Assembly: GCA_023053685.1 (NCBI GenBank)
Contig: JALIGW010000026.1
Coordinates: 1,839,884-1,903,883 of the forward strand
Direction of reading: 5' to 3'
Length of the DNA: 64,000 bases
From: Diadophis punctatus similis
Taxonomy: Eukaryota; Chordata; Lepidosauria; Squamata; Dipsadidae
Within the stretch, counting starts at the first letter, position 1, and the number at the start of each line of letters is the position of its first letter. A program made the position numbers and the translations under genes. Shown here piece by piece: positions 11,063 to 21,512 of the stretch. The notes beneath the pieces were generated by a model. That model made no database searches. It saw only the letters and a list, made by a program, of their open reading frames with translations, and was not told the DNA's origin.

Positions 11063-11185
11063 TAGTTTGGTGCTCCAGCATTTGCCTGAAAAGATATGCG
11101 ATGTCCTGGCATGGGCAGAAGGTTGGTCTAGCAGACCTCCAAGGTCCCTTCCAACCTCCATATTATTCTATGTTCGATCCTTGGG
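11063..11185 (+). mobile_element. CR1 3' fragment
   Basis: Diverged copy with GGTTGGTCTAGCAGACCTCC and AAGGTCCCTTCCAACCTCC followed by ATTATTCTATG. Confidence 0.75.
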
Positions 11186-11917
11186 GGTCCCTAACAGCTT
11201 AACCATTTTCTTCCCCTACAAAAAAGGCATCTCCCAAAAGAAACCTTAATCAGATTCTGGGTTTACGAATGCTTTCGCCTCTTTCTTATCTTTGGGTCTG
11301 ATCTGTGAATTACATTTGTGGAAAACAATTTTTTTTTCTTATTAAGACATTTCTTGGTGGAGTTTGCAGGGCCCCCAGGAATGAACCACAGTCTTAAACC
11401 TGCCAATAAATTGCATCAGCGTTCAAAAGCCTGACATGATGGAAAAATTGTGTTTTTTGCAGCCTCCGGGGCATTATTTTTTTTCATGGCCTTCCTTATA
11501 TTGTTTTTATTCTATTCTGTTTTTTCTGTATTGTCAGCTACCCACTCAGTTGAAACAAGCGGCCGTAAAAACGTTTGAAGGTGCATAAATAAAATGTTCT
11601 TTTCTTGTTTTCAATTTCTCAACCACCCAGAGTCACTGTGCCTGGGGGTCGGCTGGCATGCCAATTTAATAAATAAGAATAAGAATAAGAATGAATAAAT
11701 AAAAACAACTGGTTTTGTAAGAAATTGATTTTTCTTTTTATTATAAAAAAGATGATTTTCTTTTTCTTTTGTTGCTGGAAGAAAATAGTTTCCTGTTTGT
11801 GATGGTGTTAATTTCTACTTTTGAAATGCCTTTGTCATAACAGATAATTTTGGCACTTATTTGATTAACTTTTGCCTCTTAAGTTAATAGGAAGCACTGC
11901 TTAAAATTAAGGTGAGC
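11186..11917. other. Single-copy intron sequence
   Basis: Contains one short LINE-3'-end-like stretch with an AATAAATAAGAATAAG tail at about 11625-11705; otherwise nothing recognised. Confidence 0.4.
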
Positions 11918-12170
11918 TAGTCCTCACCTAGTGACCTATAGTGGAGCCTGCCAATTACGGTTGTAACTCGTGACAGTTATAAAAGCAGGTCATCACGGGA
12001 TTGTCCTGAATTCATGATCCTTTTTGTGGCGGCCGTTAAGAGAACCCAGGGGTCCTTAAGCGAAGCCATTGTTCATGCTGGGGTGGTTTTGCCCAAAATG
12101 GGAAGTAAAGGTTGTTTTTTAAAAGCAAAGACATCATAAATTGCTGTCATGAGTTTGTGGGACACTGCAA
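11918..12170. mobile_element. Unclassified dispersed repeat next to a MITE
   Basis: GTAACTCGTGACAGTTATAA, GCGGCCGTTAAGAGAACCC and CCTTAAGCGAAGCCATTG resemble the style of the AGTCCTCGACTTAC MITE but do not align with it base for base. Probably a related non-autonomous family. Confidence 0.4.
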
Positions 12171-12562
12171 ATTGTCCTCGAATTACGACCACGGTTGAGC
12201 CCAAAATTTATGTCGTTAAGTGAGACATTTCTTAAGTGAGCTTTGCCCCTTTTTACGACCTTTCCTGCCACCGTTGTTAAGTGAATCACTGCAGTTGTGT
12301 TCACTTAGTCACATGGTTTTTAAGTGAATTCCCCATTGACTTCGCTTGTCAGAAGATTGCAAAAGCGGATCACATGACCCCGAGACACTGCAACCCGTCA
12401 TAAGTACATGCCAGTTGCCAAGCATCCAAATTTTGATCACGTGCCCCCGGGGAATGCTGCAATGGTCGTAAGTGTGAAGAATGTTCTTAAGTCACTCTTC
12501 AGTGCCATTGTAACGTCAAACGGCCACTAAAACAAACGGTTGTTCAGTCGAGAACTAGATGC
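12171..12562 (-). mobile_element. MITE of the AGTCCTCGACTTAC family
   Basis: Nearly full-length copy in reverse orientation: ATTGTCCTCGAATTACGACC at the left, TGAATCACTGCAGTTG in the middle, GATCACGTG at 12434-12442 and TGTTCAGTCGAGAACTAG at the right. Confidence 0.8.
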
Positions 12563-13180
12563 ATTCACAATTTAAGAACAGTTTTAATGGCCTTTTTCAT
12601 TTTGACTTGGCCAAACCGATTCAGGGAACAATTTTTCATGGTTTCAGTTACGCCCCTGACTGCTTTTCGTAACCGAGCTTTGGAATATTCAGAATTTATT
12701 TAGAATATAGAAAGGAGATGGAATTTGGTCTAAGTAAGAAATGCAGTTGGAGGTATAACTGAAGCTATTAAAATTTTCTTTCTGATAATGGGCCTCTCTC
12801 TCTCTCTCTCTCTCTTTCTCTTTCTCTTTCTCTTTCTCTCTCTCTCTCTTTTGGGTTTTTTTTTGCCTGTTTTTGAAATGTCTTGATAATGAGTATGTCT
12901 CCTGACACCACCTAATTAGATCTCCTTTAAGTGACTTAATTAGGGGCTGTTTTAAAACTTGAAAAGACACAGAGGGGGGAGCGTATAACCATCTGTTCTG
13001 CCGCTACCCCTTTAGTCTTCAAGGCAATCAACTTTTCTTTTCTTTTCTTTTCCTGGGCCTGACTGGCAAGGAAGCCTTTGATCCCTCGCTTTCAAAAGCA
13101 AGGGAATGCAAGCTTAGAGAAAACTAGCAGGGGTTTGGTTTTCAGCTTTTTGAGGCTGGGGGCCACTGGGAGGAATGTTG
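12563..13180. other. Intron sequence with a CT-rich array
   Basis: Contains a CT/TTTCTC array (12790-12850) and a short TTTTC run (13031-13052); the rest shows no recognised repeat or exon. Confidence 0.45.
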
Positions 13181-13187
13181 AGACTGT

Positions 13188-13668
13188 TTCATAGAATCAT
13201 AGGGCTGGAAGGGACCTTGGAGGCCATCTAGTCCAACCCCCTGCCCAAGTAGGAGACCCTCTACCACTCTGGGCAAATGGCTGCCCAATCTTTTCTTGAA
13301 AACCTCCAGTGATGGACCACCAACCACAACTTCTGATGGCAAGCTGTTCCACTGGTTAATTGTTCTCGATGCCAGGAAATTTCTCCTTATTTCCAGGTTG
13401 CTTCTCTCCTTGATATGTTTACATCCATTGTTTCTTGTCCTGCCCTCAGGTGCTTTGGAGAATAGTTTGACCCCCTCTTCTTTGTGGCAACCCTTCAGAT
13501 ACTGGAAGATGCTACCACGTTTTTCCTATTCCTTAACCTCCAGTCCCCTTATCATCTTTGTTGGTCTTCTCTGTACTGTTTCCAGGGTCTCAACATCTTT
13601 TTTCTATCATGGTGACCACAACTGGATTCAATATCTCAAGTGTGGTCTCACCAGTGTGATATAAAAGC
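13188..13668 (-). mobile_element. CR1 LINE 3' end, long copy
   Basis: About 480 bases on the minus strand, from the ORF2 C-terminal region to the 3' end GGGACCTTGGAGGCCATCTA (plus-strand reading) and TCATAGAATCATAG tail. Frameshifts disrupt the frame. Confidence 0.9.
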
Positions 13669-13675
13669 GGTACTA

Positions 13676-14110
13676 TCTGAATAACAGCGTTGGAAGGGAC
13701 CTTGGAAGTCTTCTAGTCCAACCCCCTGCTCAAGCAGGAGACCCTATACCAGAGGTCTTCAAACTTGGCAACTTTAAGACTTGTGGACTTCTGGGAGTTG
13801 AAGTCCACAAGTCTTAAATTTGCCAAGTTTGGGGACCCCTGCCCTATACCACTCTGGGCAAATGGCTGTCCAATCTCTTCTTAAAAACCTCCAGTGTTGG
13901 AGCGCCCACAACATCTGGAGGGAAGCCGTTCCACTGGTTAATTGTCCTCCTATTATCCCTCTATTAATTCAGTTTAGGATTGTGTTAGCCTTTTTGGCAG
14001 CTGCCACTCACGGCTGGCTCATATTTAAGTGACTGTCCACTAGGATTCCAAGATCCCTCTCACAGCTACTCCTATTGAGCCAGGTACCACTTATTCTATA
14101 TACCTGTGCA
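13676..14110 (-). mobile_element. CR1 LINE 3' end, interrupted
   Basis: Second minus-strand CR1 copy in tandem with the previous one. It is split at 13750-13841 by a palindromic hAT-type element with a perfect 8-bp target duplication, so the CR1 copy is older. Confidence 0.9.
13750..13841. mobile_element. Palindromic hAT-type MITE with 8-bp TSD
   Basis: 92-bp inverted repeat (CTTCAAACTTGGCAACTTTA and its complement, with GGGAGTTGAAGTCC in the centre) with CAG...CTG ends. The 8 bases CCCTATAC occur directly at both sides (13742-13749 and 13842-13849). An 8-bp TSD and CAGGGG-type ends fit the hAT superfamily. Confidence 0.9.
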
Positions 14111-14725
14111 TTTCCCACCCCCTGCCTAAGTCACCACTGAATTGTCTGTTGTTGGGCTGGATTGTTGTTGTTGTTTTGTGGGCACACTCACAAAATGTCT
14201 GCCCAGATGGGAAATAACTTTGAACCGCCCTTTCTAATCTCTTTTCACCTTGTTCCCCAGTTCTCCACCTTAATTTTATTTTTATCTTTTATTTTTTGGG
14301 GAGTGGGGTGGGGAGAACCATAGTATATTTATGGAAAACAGATTGTGTTGATCTTTTTTTTAAAAAAAAATAGCATCGCTGGGTGCCGCGTTGAGGAATT
14401 AAGAGGAAATGGAGGAATTTAGAGCTTTTGCAAAATAAATAAATAAATACAGATGATCAGAGGTGGAGGAAGCAATTTTGACTTGTCTGGAGGTGGATGC
14501 AAATCTGGTTGGATAGAAGGAGGAAAATTAATTGGCTGGGCTTTGGGTGAATTTTTCTGGAATTGTGGTATTTTCCCCCCTCTGCCACACGTGTTCCAGC
14601 TTTGACATTTAGTTCTTGGCTGACATAAGACATTTGTGTGGGGTTTAGTTATCTATAATTATTATTGTGTCTAAATATATCTACCTTTCTGCTTTCCTGA
14701 CTTAATGCTAATGCTTTGCTCAGAG
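14111..14725. other. Single-copy intron sequence
   Basis: No recognisable element. Short AAAT repeats at 14433-14450. Confidence 0.4.
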
Positions 14726-15352
14726 AAACAGCTAATTTACTTCACAACTGCAGGGGTTCGCCTGACAATTATGGCCAAAAGGTCATAAAATTGGGTGCGA
14801 CTCGCTTAACAACCGCCTTGCTTAACAACGGCACTTTTCTCTTCATCCTAGGGCCGTTGTCACTTTGTTTGTATCAAGTCCCACCTAGAGGGAGATTGGG
14901 CGGTCTGGAAATGAGAAATATAAATAAATATAAATAAACTTTGAACGGTCACCGAACGAGTAGTTATAAGTCAAGGACAGTTCATTTAGTGACCATTCCA
15001 AGTTACAACGGCACTGAAAAAAGTGATTTATGACCATTTTTCACACTTACGACTGCTGCAGCACCCCCACACACACACCCATGGTCACGTGATCAAAATT
15101 CAGACGCTTGGCAATTGACACATATTTACGACGGAGGAGATGTGATCCCCTTTTGTGACTTCTGCCAGGCAAAATCCATGGGGGGGAAGGCAGGTTCACT
15201 TAACAACCGGGTTGCTATCCGAACCACTGCAGTGATTCACTTAACAACTGCGGCAAGAAATGTAGTAAAACGGGGCCAAAACTCATTTAACAACCGTCTG
15301 GCTTAGCAGTGGACATTTTGGGCTCAACCATGGTCGTAAGTCAAGGATTAGC
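14726..15352 (+). mobile_element. Two MITE pieces around a LINE tail
   Basis: The MITE family appears at 14733-14845 and again from about 14941 to 15352, ending GGTCGTAAGTCAAGGATTAG. Between them lies GATTGGGCGGTCTGGAAATG with an AAATATAAATAAATA tail, resembling a LINE 3' end inserted into the first MITE. The second piece carries a CACGTG at 15086. Confidence 0.7.
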
Positions 15353-15926
15353 TGCACAAGGAATGTGAAATCACTAGCACGCATGCTTTATTCCAGGGGG
15401 TTTGGGGGACCATGTTCATCAAGAAATGTTGAGGGGTGGGCTGCATCCTTTCCCTCCGCCCCCTGCTTGATGGAAGTTGATCAACCTTCCTGGCTATTTT
15501 AACAAGATCATATTTCCAGCAGGGATCATATCGGAATAATAAAGCTTGGAGTTTTGGCAGCCGCTGACTGGCCGATTCTCCATTATTTGCCTCTAATTGT
15601 TACACGAGTCACACATTAAATAAGCGATGGCCTGTGAAATCGATCACGTGCAACCAAGAACATTTGGACTGGGAGCCAAGGGTGAGATTCGCTCTTAATT
15701 CTTCACTCGCGGCAGGCAGCGAGCGAAGGAAGAAGCAGGCTGTGGCTTGTGCAGAAGGCCGATAAATCCGCTTCCGCTTCTGGAACTCGGCAGATTTTGC
15801 ACGCTCATTCATTCATTGCCTGCACGTTTGTGCAAGTGGGTTACTTTTATGTATCGTGGTGATCTTAATTAGTTGCTTTTCAGGGAAGGGAGAGAAGGAA
15901 GGTTGGCCTCAGTGGATACGTCTGGT
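15353..15926. other. Single-copy intron block, possible conserved noncoding sequence
   Basis: 15540-15830 is free of repeats, balanced in composition, and contains TTATTTGCCTCTAATTG and CGATCACGTGCAACC. This is the kind of sequence that is sometimes conserved noncoding DNA; there is no direct evidence. Confidence 0.25.
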
Positions 15927-16930
15927 TTCATGAAAAGGACTAGGGGTGACATGATAGCATCTTCCAATATTTGAGGGGTTGCCACAAAGAAGAGGGGGTC
16001 AAGTTATTCTCCAAAGCACCAGAAGGCAGGACAAGAAGCAATGGGTGGAAACTAATTGTTCTGACTTAGACTTCCTGATAAATCATAAAACACAAACGTA
16101 GTCCCCAAAAACCTCTTTTTATTTCAACGGCTGTGAATTATGTTCATTCCCAGCCCTAATGTCCCAAACAATGTTAATTAGTCTGACAGTACTCTGCCAA
16201 AGTCTTTCTGGAAGGAGGCTGATAAGCACCAACCTTTATCTCTCTTGACACGCTGCCAAAGACCTAATTGGCAAAGAGCTTTGCAAGGCCAAACAGAACA
16301 TGGAGTCAGAACGGAGCTGCTGAGTTACACCGACCAGAATTGAACCAAGTTGCTTCCTGCAACGAGCACATCCGGTTGCTCCTCTTTTATGTCCTATGGG
16401 AGGGGCCAATTATCTCCAAGCCTTACTCCTGAGTAGTCCTTTCCTTCCGTAACTCTTCTTGCCTTCTGGCAGCTCTGCGCATGCGCGCATTGGGAATAGG
16501 CTCCCCCTGTTCCTCTGCCTCGCTCATGTCAGCCTCTGGAGGCTCTGGAGTCAGCACAGAACTCCCAGATGGCCCGGGCCCCATCTCTGCCTCCGACATA
16601 GAGCCTTCTCCAGACTCCAGGCCTGGCCTATGTTCCTCCCCAGCCTCCTCGCTGTCCGACTCTGCTGCCAGCTCCGCAGGCCACTTGCAGACCTTGCAGA
16701 CCACAAGACTAATCTAGGAGAGAAGCAACCTAGAACTAAGGAGAAATTTCATGACAGAACAATTAACCAGCTTGCCTCCAGAAGTTACGGGTGCTCCATT
16801 GCTGGAAGTATTCAAGAAGAGATTGGACCACCATCTATCCTATCTGAAGTGATGTAGGGTTTCCTGCTCAAGCCGGGGGTTGGGCTAGAAGACCTCCAAG
16901 GTCTCTTCCAACTCGGTTATTCTGCTAAGC
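15927..16930 (+). mobile_element. CR1 LINE 3' end split by an LTR insertion
   Basis: Left part 15927-16056 (AAAAGGACTAGGGGTGACAT to GGTGGAAACTAAT) continues at 16708 (ACTAATCTAGGAGAGAAGC) through the 3' end at about 16915. The 6 bases ACTAAT are duplicated at the junctions. Confidence 0.92.
16057..16707 (-). mobile_element. Solo-LTR-like retroelement insertion
   Basis: 651-bp insertion flanked by direct ACTAAT repeats. On the minus strand it has an AATAAA polyadenylation signal in its 3' third and ends in CAGAACA, consistent with an LTR. The 5' half on that strand holds a 93-codon frame rich in Glu, Ser and Pro (ESDSEEAGEEHRPGLESGEG, NARMRRAARRQEELRKE). I recognise no protease, polymerase or envelope motif. 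An origin from an LTR retrotransposon or endogenous retrovirus is inferred; no intact gene is present. Confidence 0.65.
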
Positions 16931-17183
16931 TCTCTTCCAAATTAGGAAGATGAGTTTGGAGTTGGGTCTACCAAACTTCACAGCTCACATGGCCTGATGC
17001 ATCTCGGAAGAGGGTGAGTTGCTTTTGAGTCATGTCGCTGAATCGATGTGTCACCAACCTAGCCCAGGAGTGAGTCAGGGAGGCAAGGGGTACTGGGTGA
17101 CGTCTTTGGTGAGAAAGGAGTTTTGTGGTTAGAAGGAGGAGTTTGTGGAATGTAAAAATGGAAAGGCTCTGAGACACCCACAA

Positions 17184-17416
17184 GAGCCGAGGTGGCGCAG
17201 CGGTTAGAGAGCAGTACTGCAGGCTACTGATCATTTGAGTTCAGCTGTTCAAATCTCACCGGCTCAGGGTTGACTCAGCCTTCCATCCTTCCGAGGTAGG
17301 TAAAATGAGGACCCAGATTGTTGGGGGCAATGTAAATATATACATTGCTTAATGGTGTAAACCGCTTAGAGAGTGCTTGCACTATGAGGCGGTATATAAA
17401 TATCACTAATAATAAT
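17184..17416 (+). mobile_element. tRNA-derived SINE, full length
   Basis: Begins GAGCCGAGGTGGCGCAGCGG (A-box-like), has TTCAAATCTCACCGGCTC (B-box region), then TAAAATGAGGACCCAGATTG and AAACCGCTTAGAGAG as an L2-like 3' part, ending in a GCGGTATATAAAT tail. The same family occurs at five other places in the window. Confidence 0.9.
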
Positions 17417-17585
17417 AAATGGAGGGATGGTGGAAGGAGATAATGGATCTAGCAGAGATGCCAACATTAACTTGTTTGCTTAGAGAAACGTTTGTGGAGA
17501 TTCCTAGACAACAAATATCCACTGAGAAACATTTACGGAGATGCTTAGAGAAACACCAATTCTTATATTTGCAGGTACATTTGCA

Positions 17586-17840
17586 GTTCATTTAGTGACC
17601 GTTGAAAGTTACAACGGCACTGAAAAAAAAACGGACTTACGGCTGTTTTTCACACTTACAACCAGCACCCCCACAGTTACGTGATCAAAATTCGTACCCT
17701 TGGCAACTGACTCATACGACGGTGGCAGTGTCCGGAGTCACGTGAACCCCTATTGAAACCTTCGGACAAGCAAAGTCAAGGGGGAAGCGAGATTCACTTA
17801 ACAACCGGTGTGATTAACTTAACAACGGCAGTGAATTTTT
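17586..17840 (+). mobile_element. MITE of the AGTCCTCGACTTAC family, partial
   Basis: Has TTCATTTAGTGACCGTTGAA, AACGGCACTGAAAAAAA, GAGTCACGTGAACCCC (CACGTG at 17739) and TTCACTTAACAACCGG; the right end is missing. Confidence 0.8.
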
Positions 17841-18469
17841 CCCCTAAAAATCAGATTCATATAAGTTGATACATGGGGTATCTTCCTTACCTGCCACTCA
17901 CCCATCCCTGGGTACGTTTTTCCCTCCCATCATTTCCCCTGCCTGGTTTCTTCCCTGCAATTGCCGTGTATTTTATCTTGAAGCAGCAGCCTGTAGCCAT
18001 AAATTTGGGGGAAATTCATTCCCAACCTTTATTAAGCTCCACATAATAGGTTCTGCTGCTCAGACATACATTCATTAAGCAGAATTAAATGAGTCCTGGC
18101 AGCCATTAGCAAAAGAGCTAATAACCTTGTTGCGGGATTATGCAGCAGATTGGAATAAATGAGCAGCAGCGGCGGCAGCAGCCCAGAAAGAAAGAAAGGA
18201 AGATAAAGAAAAAGAAGTTGACCTGCACGCAAATGAAATAACTTCACGGAATGGTGTGCAATTAATTTCCTTCTTTAAAAAGGAATTGAAAGCCCCGGGA
18301 TGGCTAATTTGCATGAATGTAGAGTTTCTCAAAAGAGTTAGACTGACAATTTTGGAAGGACGGGGTTGACTTTGTCTAAACAGCCACTTCGGGAGAAGAT
18401 TGGCACTGGGAAGGGATCGTATCCTTTGATGAAATAGACCAAATCGTGTTCTCATCCCTCTCTAAATGC
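17841..18469. other. Single-copy intron block, possible conserved noncoding sequence
   Basis: Repeat-free. 18020-18170 holds several homeobox-like ATTA/TAAT cores (CATTAAGCAGAATTAAATG, GCCATTAGCAAAAGAGCTAA). It could be a conserved enhancer; no direct evidence. Confidence 0.25.
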
Positions 18470-18692
18470 AGAATAACAGAATTGAAAGGGAACTTAGAGG
18501 TCTTCTAGTCTAACCCCCTACTCAAGCAGGAGAGCCTGTACCATCCCAGACAAATGATTGTCCAATAACTTCTTGAAAGCCTCCAGTGTTGGAGCACCCA
18601 GAATTTCTGGAGGCAAGTTGTTCCACCGGTTAATTGTTCTCACTATTAGTAAGTTTCTCCTTAGTTCTAGGTTGCTTTTCTCCTTGTTAGTT
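18470..18692 (-). mobile_element. CR1 LINE 3' fragment
   Basis: Minus-strand copy beginning GAATAACAGAATTGAAAGGG and ending in the ORF2 C-terminal region. Confidence 0.88.
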
Positions 18693-19382
18693 TTTTGTTA
18701 TTTTTTTTTAAAAAAGTTCTTTACAGGTATAAATAAATTCAGACTTTTAAGCGATCCAGAGTGAGCCACAGAGCTTTGATCATCCCATTTTCCCTGCTAA
18801 TGGTTCTACTATGTTTCCAAATTTGACCATATTTTCTGAATGAATGAATCAGTGAGTGAGTGAATGAATGAACGAATGAAATATTGACGCCCACAATTTC
18901 CTTCCATCATTTTTTGCAGGAGAGGGAGCAATATTTCGGCTTGAAATAATCCATCAAGCGTAAGGGGTTTTTTTTTGGTTGCTGAAATATATTTTTTTCA
19001 ACATTCACCGAGCTGAAAATATATTCTCTGCCATTATTGAGAATTGCGCTTTTTAAGTTTCAACCTGGGTCACTTTGATGAATGTTTTAATTTCTTTATT
19101 GGGTAGATGCGACATAATGAGAATCAGTTTAGGGCTGAACGCCGTCCGACTGGGGAAAACACTTATTTTTTTAATTTTTCCCTTTTCCCTTTTCCCCAAA
19201 TGCATGCTGTTTTCTCCTGCTTCGACTTTCACGCGTGGTGTTTTAACTTTGCCGACATTAAAGGAGCTAAAATATAGAACTCATTTCACTCTTCAGTGCG
19301 CCGTTCACGTATGCAAAAATTGTTCGAACTATTTCAAAGCTAGTTCATTTGAAATTTCACTACCTTTTGTAATCTAATACAC
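18693..19382. other. Single-copy intron sequence
   Basis: A few short runs (GAATGAATGAGTGAGTG near 18840) but no transposon signature and no exon. Confidence 0.4.
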
Positions 19383-19774
19383 AAGTAGTCCTCGAGGTAC
19401 GACCCACCATTGAGGCCAAAATTTCTGTTACTAAGTGAGTCATTTGTTATGTGAATTTTGTCCCCTTTTACAATCTTTCTTGCCATGGTTGTTAAGTGAA
19501 TAACTGCAGCTGATAAATTAGTCACACGGTTGTTAAGTGAATCTGGCTTCGCCATGGGCTTGTCAGAAGGTGGCAAAAGGGGATCACGTGACCCCGGGGA
19601 CACGGCAACTGTCATAAGTACATGCCAGTTGCCAAGCATCTGAATATTGATCATGTGACCATGGGGATGCTACCATAGTCGTATGTGTGAAAAATGGTCG
19701 TAAGTCAGTTTTTTCAGTGCCGTTGTAACTTTGAGCGGTCACTAAACAAACTGTTGTAAGTCGACAGCTACCTG
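19383..19774 (-). mobile_element. MITE of the AGTCCTCGACTTAC family, nearly complete
   Basis: Good reference copy: left end AGTAGTCCTCGAGGTACGAC, TGTTAAGTGAATAACTGCAG, GGGGATCACGTGACCCC (CACGTG at 19584), CAGTGCCGTTGTAACTTTGA and right end GTTGTAAGTCGACAGCTACC. Length about 390 bp. Confidence 0.88.
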
Positions 19775-20221
19775 CGATTGGAAATTGGGGAATTGTTTCA
19801 TGCGCAGAAAGAAATAGAAGCAAAGATTTATCGTTTTGGAATTTCTTGATAGTTTCGAAAAGGAATCTGGGCTGACCCATCCCTTAATCGTTTGTTCACT
19901 CCTGTTTTAACACCATTCTTTATGAAGATGATTTGAAAGATCGTTACCAAGGGCAGCTTGTGATAAATTATTGAAACCCCGAAAGGCAACCTGGCATGAA
20001 TAAATAATAAAGTCATTGATTTAAGTTGTATAATCCTAGCAGAAAATGTGTTGACATTACAGCATTGCAGAAATGGCTAGGTTTTGTGTGGTCGGAAATA
20101 CAAATGGGATATTGGAATGGGTTCCCTTCAAATTCTAAAGCCACCATGCCCCTGCTAAAAACTTCCTTTCTTTTTTATAATCGGTACGGGAAGTGGGGAA
20201 AAACCCCTTGCTAGAAAGGTC

Positions 20222-20322
20222 CACAAGTAGTCCTCGACTTACGACTACAGTTGAGCCCAAAATGTCTTTTGCTAAGCAAGATAATTGGGCTCAATGATGG
20301 TTGTATGTCGAGCTGAATGTAT
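20222..20322. mobile_element. Internally deleted MITE
   Basis: Both ends of the same family (AGTAGTCCTCGACTTACGAC and GGTTGTATGTCGAGCTGAAT) lie only about 100 bases apart, so the middle has been deleted. Confidence 0.75.
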
Positions 20323-20345
20323 TGCTTTTAAAACTAAGTGAAATT

Positions 20346-20658
20346 AGTAGAATGGAGTGGAGTGGAGTGGAATGAAATAGAAATAGAAAAATAAATAGAA
20401 ATAGAAATAGAATAGAAATAGAAATAGAAAAATAAATAGAAATTGAAATAGATTAGGAATAGGAATAGAATAGAAATATGAATAGAATAGAATAGAATAG
20501 AATAGAATAGAATAGAATAGAATAGAATAGAATAGAATAGAATAGAATTAAAAATGAATAGAATATAGAATATAGAATAGGAATGGAATGGAATGGAATG
20601 GAATGGAATGGAATGGAATGGAATGGAATAGAATAGAATTAAAAATGAATAGAATGGA
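20346..20658. repeat. Pentanucleotide array (AGTGG/AAATAG/AGAAT/AATGG)
   Basis: Left half of a roughly 1.1-kb AGAAT-type array, interrupted by a SINE at 20659. Confidence 0.95.
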
Positions 20659-20902
20659 ATAGCAATAGCAATAGCAATAGCACTTAGACTTATATACCGC
20701 TTCATAGTGCTTTCCAGCCCTCTCTAAGTGGTTTACAGAGTTCAGCATATTGCCCCCAACAATCTGGGTCCTCATTTTACCCACCTCGGAAGGATGGAAG
20801 GCTGAGTCAACCTTGAGCCTAGTGAGATTCGAACAGCTGGACTGCTGAACTAGCAATCAACTGAAGGTAGCAATGCTGCTTTTAACCACTGCGCTATCTC
20901 AG
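20659..20902 (-). mobile_element. tRNA-derived SINE inside a pentanucleotide array
   Basis: Minus-strand copy with a GCAATAGCAATAGCAATAGC tail side at the left, then CAATCTGGGTCCTCATTTTA and CACTGCGCTATCTC at the right. The AGAAT array continues on both sides. Confidence 0.9.
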
Positions 20903-21468
20903 AATAGAATAGAATTAAAAATGAATAGAATAGAAATAGAATAGACTAGAATAAGCAGAGCAGAGTAGAAGAATAGAGTAAAATAGAATAGAATAGAATA
21001 GAATAGAATAGAATTAAAATGAATAGAATATAGAATAGAATAGAATAGAATAGAATAGAATAGAATAGAATAGAAAATAGAATAGAATAGAATAGAATAG
21101 AATAGAAAAGAATAGAATAGAATAAGAATAGAGTAGAGTAGAGTAGAGTAGAGTAGAGTAGAATAGAATAGAATAGAATAGAATAGAATAGAAAATAGAA
21201 TAGAATAGAATAGAATAGAATAGAATAGAATAGAATAGAATGAGTAGAGTAGAGTAGAATAGAATAGAATAGAATAGAATAGAATAGAATAAGAATAGAG
21301 TAGAGTAGAGTAGAGTAGAATAGAATAGAATAGAATAGAATAGAATAGAATAGAATAGAATGAGTAGAGTAGAGTAGAGTAGAATAGAATAGAATAGAAT
21401 AGAATAGAATAGAATAGAATAGAATAGAATAGAATAGAATAGAATAGAATAGAATAGAATAGAATTGA
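20903..21468. repeat. AGAAT pentanucleotide array
   Basis: 566 bases of AGAAT with embedded AGAGT blocks; it is followed directly by a CR1 3' end (21469-21512, GGAAGGGACCTTGGAGATCT). The long frames here are translated repeat. Confidence 0.96.
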
Positions 21469-21512
21469 GTTGGGTTGACTTGGAAGGGACCTTGGAGATC
21501 TTCTAATCCAAA

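Noticed and set aside
16423..16704. 93-codon acidic frame as a cellular gene
   Set aside because: It lies wholly within an insertion with target duplications and an LTR-like end, so it belongs to the mobile element.
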